Shown here one piece after another: positions 60,845 through 64,000 of a DNA stretch of 64,000 nt. Under the pieces are notes generated by a model. The model worked only from the letters and a program-made list of their open reading frames with translations, was not told the DNA's origin and searched no databases. The translations under genes were made by a program, and so were the position numbers. Positions within the stretch are counted from its first letter, which is position 1. Each line of letters begins with the position of its first letter. The DNA comes from Alphaproteobacteria bacterium AO1-B. GTDB lineage: Bacteria > Pseudomonadota > Alphaproteobacteria > Rhizobiales > Stappiaceae. The stretch is taken from assembly GCA_001890945.1 (NCBI GenBank), contig MLAX01000001.1, positions 248,001 to 312,000 on the forward strand, read 5' to 3'.

Positions 60845-61020
60845 CTTTATTGCATGACATGCGGTGCGGGGGTATAACCCCGGCAATGGATTGTGGCGTT
60901 GCTCGCAATCCGGCCACTTGCCGCGCAGCAGTCAATCGACTGGATCTGTGTTCCGACAGACGCGGCGCAAAATCGAGTTGGCCCGGCAACAGAGGCTGGC
61001 GCAAACAGCAGGAAACTTTC

Positions 61021-62409
61021 ATGGCTGATTACATCGTCAAGGATATCGGACTCGCAGACTGGGGCCGCACCGAAATCGAAATCGCGGAACACGAAATGCC
61101 GGGCCTGATGGCGTGCCGGGAAGAGTTCGGCGAAAGCAAGCCGCTCAAAGGGGCTCGGATCGCCGGGTCCTTGCACATGACCATTCAGACGGCGGTTCTG
61201 ATTGAAACGCTGGTTGCGCTGGGCGCGGAAGTCCGTTGGGCGTCTTGCAACATCTACTCCACACAGGATCAGGCCGCAGCTGCGATTGCCGCTTCCGGCG
61301 TTCCGGTGTTCGCTGTAAAGGGCGAAACACTTGAGGAATACTGGGACTACGCCGACAAGATCTTCGATTTCGAAGACGGCGCCAACATGATTCTCGACGA
61401 TGGGGGCGACGCCACCCTTTACATCTTGCTCGGTGCCCGCGTTGAGGCAGGTGAAACGGATTTGATCGAAAATCCGAAGTCCGAAGAAGAGGAAGCTCTC
61501 TTCGCGCAGATCAAGAAGCGCGCAGCGGCCAATCCGGGCTGGTTTACCAAGCAGCGCGACATGCTGCAGGGTGTCACGGAAGAAACCACCACTGGTGTTC
61601 TGCGTCTTTATGAAATGCAGAAAAACGGCAAGCTGCCGTTCCCGGCGATCAACGTCAATGATAGCGTCACCAAGTCCAAGTTTGACAACCGCTATGGCTG
61701 CCGCGAATCTCTGGTAGACGGCATTCGCCGCGGCACCGACGTTATGATGTCCGGCAAGGTCGCTGTTGTGTGCGGCTATGGGGATGTCGGCAAGGGCTCT
61801 GCGCAATCTCTCGCAGGCGCTGGCGCCCGGGTCATCGTTACAGAGATCGACCCGATCTGCGCACTTCAGGCATCCATGGACGGCTTTGAAGTGAAGACCA
61901 TGGAACAAGTCCTGCCGGAAGGAGACATTTATGTCACCGCAACCGGCAACAAGGACATCATCACCTTCGACCACATGCGTGGCATGAAGGACATGGCGAT
62001 CGTCTGTAACATCGGTCACTTCGACAATGAAATTCAGGTTGCTGCTCTGAAAAACACCAAGCTGCGTCCGGTCAAGGACCAGGTCGATATGTACGAGTTC
62101 CCGGATGGCAAGCGGATGATCCTGTTGTCTCAGGGGCGTCTGGTAAACCTCGGCAATGCGACCGGTCACCCGAGCTTCGTTATGTCTGCCAGCTTCACCA
62201 ACCAGGTGCTGGCGCAGATCGAACTCTTCACCAAGGGTGATCAGTACAAGAACGAAGTTTATGTGCTTCCGAAGCACCTCGATGAAAAGGTCGCCCGTTT
62301 GCACCTGGCTAAGCTTGGTGTGACGTTAACCGAATTGAGTGACGACCAAGCGGATTATCTGGGGATTAACAAGTCCGGTCCGTTCAAGTCGGAACACTAC
62401 AAATACTGA
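61021..62409 (+). CDS. ahcY: Adenosylhomocysteinase
   Basis: 462 residues from the ATG at 61021 (AGGAAA upstream); the frame is open from 60850 but without family resemblance. Hydrolyses S-adenosylhomocysteine to adenosine and homocysteine. All canonical motifs are present: [28 protein letters not shown] motif [19 protein letters not shown], and C-terminal SEHYKY with its lysine and tyrosine. A useful intact reference for the degenerate paralogue at 2548-3741. Followed by a terminator. Confidence 0.98.
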   Translation: MADYIVKDIGLADWGRTEIEIAEHEMPGLMACREEFGESKPLKGARIAGSLHMTIQTAVLIETLVALGAEVRWASCNIYSTQDQAAAAIAASGVPVFAVKGETLEEYWDYADKIFDFEDGANMILDDGGDATLYILLGARVEAGETDLIENPKSEEEEALFAQIKKRAAANPGWFTKQRDMLQGVTEETTTGVLRLYEMQKNGKLPFPAINVNDSVTKSKFDNRYGCRESLVDGIRRGTDVMMSGKVAVVCGYGDVGKGSAQSLAGAGARVIVTEIDPICALQASMDGFEVKTMEQVLPEGDIYVTATGNKDIITFDHMRGMKDMAIVCNIGHFDNEIQVAALKNTKLRPVKDQVDMYEFPDGKRMILLSQGRLVNLGNATGHPSFVMSASFTNQVLAQIELFTKGDQYKNEVYVLPKHLDEKVARLHLAKLGVTLTELSDDQADYLGINKSGPFKSEHYKY

Positions 62410-62473
62410 TTCCGGAACCTTGCCATACTAGATATGGTGAGGGCTGCGATTCGGCATTGTGAACAAAAAAATG

Positions 62474-62500
62474 CAGGACCCTTCAATTTGAAGGGTCCTG
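62474..62500 (+). terminator. Rho-independent terminator after ahcY
   Basis: Perfect 11-bp stem CAGGACCCTTC / GAAGGGTCCTG with a five-base loop, then TTAACTTTT. 64 bases after the stop. Confidence 0.85.
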
Positions 62501-62659
62501 TTAACTTTTCAGCAAGGGACTCTTCTGCGCGATTCTCAAAAAGGTTATGGTTTTAGCGAATCAGAGGCCAGAAGGCGGATGTCTTTGATTTGCTCCCAAT
62601 AATCGGGGGCTGCATCCCGTTAGAATTAGCGGGCGAAGGCGGTGTAAGGGGATCTTGGA

Positions 62660-64000
62660 ATGCCGGAAGGCAGCGGAAACGGCGTGCGAGGCCGCACGAC
62701 GTGGCAGGATTGGAGTCTTAAAACGATCAAACTCGGCAGTGTGTCGGGATTGGCGATGGCTCTGTCTGGCAGCCCTGCTGCGGCCGCGGATTTTCTGTCC
62801 GGCACACTTGCGGCAATCAATCCCGACACAATGGTCATGTTTGGCGCCCTTGGCGGCATGTGTGCCTTTGCAGTCACTGCAGCTATTGCGCTGGTGCGCC
62901 ACCGTGCTCAATCCGGCCAATTGACAGAGGCGCTTGAACAGGAAAAGCGCGATCTCAAGTTCCGCGTCGACCGCCTTGAAGCCATGCTGAATACAGATGA
63001 ACAGCGCGTCATTGTCTGGACGGGCAATGGCGCGATGCCACAGATCTGGGGCATTCTTCCTGAAAAGTCAGGTGTTCCGCGTCCACCGGCCCAGCTGCTG
63101 GCTTTCGGCAGTTGGCTGACGGCAAAATGCGCAGGCGATCTTGAGCGTCATCTGGACCTTCTATTCCGCACAGGCGAAACGTTCAACACTACACTCAAGA
63201 CCCGGACTGGCAGTTACGTGGAAGCACTGGGCCGCACGACGGGTGGTGCGGTGGTGTTGCGACTCCGGGATCTCACGGGTGAGCGCCAGGCGCAGGCTGA
63301 ACTTCAAACCCGCAACGCAAAGATCTCTGGTGAGCTGCACATGTTGCATGCGCTCCTCGACGCGATGCCGGCCCCTGCTTGGCAACGGGATGCCGAGGGT
63401 AATGTCATCTGGGCGAATGACGCTTATGCAGAAGCGGTCGAGATGCCCGATGCGCAAGCGGCCGTCAAAGAAGGGGCGACCTTCCTCGATGCCGCGGCGC
63501 GCACTGCAATGGCCGTTCAGCGAAACGAAGATGGCTGCTTCAGTGCGCGCATTCCAATCGTTGCATCCGGTCAGCGCCGGGTGTTTGAAATCACCGATGT
63601 CAACGCGAATGTCGGCGGTGCCGGTATTGCCGTGGACATCAGCGAACTGGAACAGGCGCAAAAAGAACTTGGCCGTGCAGAAGAGTTCCATGGCCGGACA
63701 CTGGATCAGCTGGCCGCCGCTGTTGCGATTTATAGCGGCGACCGGAAGCTGCAGTTCTATAATGCTGCCTTCCGTCAGCTTTGGGATCTTGATCCCGCCT
63801 TTCTGGAAAGCCATCCGGAAGATGGTGCGGTCCTTGACGCCCTGCGGGCTGCTCGGAAGTTGCCCGAACAAGCGGATTACCGCGGTTGGCGCAACAAGAT
63901 GCTGGAAGGCTATCAGTCGCTCGAAGCGCGTGAGAGCTGGTGGCATTTGCCGGATGGCCGCACCTTGCGGGTGATCGCCAACCCGCATCCGCAAGGCGGT
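62660..64000 (+). CDS. PAS-domain sensor histidine kinase, DivL-like (N-terminal part)
   Basis: 447 codons open to the right edge without a stop; start ATG at 62660 with AAGGGGA upstream. Two hydrophobic segments (about residues 26-55 and 58-80, MVMFGALGGMCAFAVTAAIALV), a coiled region (LTEALEQEKRDLKFRVDRLEAML), then PAS-like units: one around VIVWTGNGAMPQIWG, one around LLDAMPAPAWQRDAEGNVIWANDAYAEAV, and a third around VAIYSGDRKLQFYNAAFRQLWDLDPAFL. The kinase domain lies beyond the window. Location next to ahcY and PAS layout fit the alphaproteobacterial DivL-type kinase that acts on CckA/DivK in cell-cycle control; not proven without the C-terminus. Confidence 0.8.
   Translation, partial: MPEGSGNGVRGRTTWQDWSLKTIKLGSVSGLAMALSGSPAAAADFLSGTLAAINPDTMVMFGALGGMCAFAVTAAIALVRHRAQSGQLTEALEQEKRDLKFRVDRLEAMLNTDEQRVIVWTGNGAMPQIWGILPEKSGVPRPPAQLLAFGSWLTAKCAGDLERHLDLLFRTGETFNTTLKTRTGSYVEALGRTTGGAVVLRLRDLTGERQAQAELQTRNAKISGELHMLHALLDAMPAPAWQRDAEGNVIWANDAYAEAVEMPDAQAAVKEGATFLDAAARTAMAVQRNEDGCFSARIPIVASGQRRVFEITDVNANVGGAGIAVDISELEQAQKELGRAEEFHGRTLDQLAAAVAIYSGDRKLQFYNAAFRQLWDLDPAFLESHPEDGAVLDALRAARKLPEQADYRGWRNKMLEGYQSLEARESWWHLPDGRTLRVIANPHPQGG

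Noticed and set aside
60757..61020. SAH or SAM riboswitch before ahcY
   Set aside because: I could not lay out the known pseudoknot cores of SAH, SAM-II or SAM/SAH riboswitches; the palindrome suggests protein control instead. A covariance-model search would settle it.
60847..62304. 485-residue open frame antisense to ahcY
   Set aside because: Shadow of the ahcY reading frame; same mirror-codon effect as the frames antisense to lpdA (23021-24280) and atpH/atpA (41322-42629).
63141..63974. 277-residue plus-strand open frame at the right end
   Set aside because: Out of frame with the kinase reading frame that runs from 62660 to the edge and shows PAS motifs; this one has no ribosome site or family pattern.

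Overview
The window is a stretch of alphaproteobacterial chromosome. Gene content and order point to the Hyphomicrobiales, most likely a marine relative of Roseibium/Labrenzia/Stappia. This is inferred from protein resemblance and synteny; no search was run. Supporting marks are the mdh-sucCDAB-lpdA block, an atpHAGDC operon separate from the F0 genes, pckA divergent from chvI-chvG followed by a short hprK, an EIIA and ptsH, ahcY beside a DivL-like kinase, an Omp19-like lipoprotein and a GcrA-type zinc module. No rRNA, tRNA, CRISPR array, insertion sequence or prophage was seen.

Layout. 0-1.5 kb: glutamate decarboxylase with the start of an amino-acid antiporter. 1.7-3.7 kb: a coupled methyltransferase and an S-adenosylhomocysteine-hydrolase-like protein, the least understood pair here. 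4.2-12.6 kb: creD, periplasmic msrA, recQ, an acyltransferase, a MAPEG protein, an AhpD-like protein, a degenerate low-molecular-weight phosphatase, an Omp19-like lipoprotein and a DUF7662 protein. 12.8-24.3 kb: zapE, then mdh, sucC, sucD, sucA, sucB and lpdA (TCA-cycle steps from 2-oxoglutarate to succinate, plus malate dehydrogenase), with a LysE exporter inside the block.

24.3-38.4 kb is mostly accessory: an FMN reductase with a divergent LysR regulator, xerC, two small secreted proteins, a metal-efflux/MerR pair with a recognisable operator, a DUF5996 protein, a second FMN reductase, a four-gene operon (nitronate monooxygenase, enoyl-CoA hydratase, HxlR regulator, haloalkane dehalogenase), a PLP decarboxylase, an IlvD/Edd dehydratase and a transaldolase-like aldolase. 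38.7-46.3 kb returns to core genes: priA and atpHAGDC.

46.3-53.1 kb carries a PAS/GAF diguanylate cyclase, a 68-residue GcrA-like protein and a four-gene molybdenum-hydroxylase maturation operon (split XdhC, LysE exporter, molybdopterin/nucleotidyltransferase fusion). 53.2-64 kb holds pckA, the ChvG/ChvI two-component system, HPr kinase, EIIA and HPr of an incomplete regulatory PTS, a cyclopropane-fatty-acid synthase-like enzyme, ahcY behind a perfect 20-bp palindrome, and the start of a DivL-like kinase running off the end.

Two themes recur. Central carbon flow (sucABCD, lpdA, mdh, pckA) lies close to PTS and ChvGI regulators. S-adenosylmethionine chemistry appears several times: two methyltransferase-fold enzymes, canonical AhcY, and a divergent AhcY paralogue that seems to have lost most hydrolase catalytic residues.
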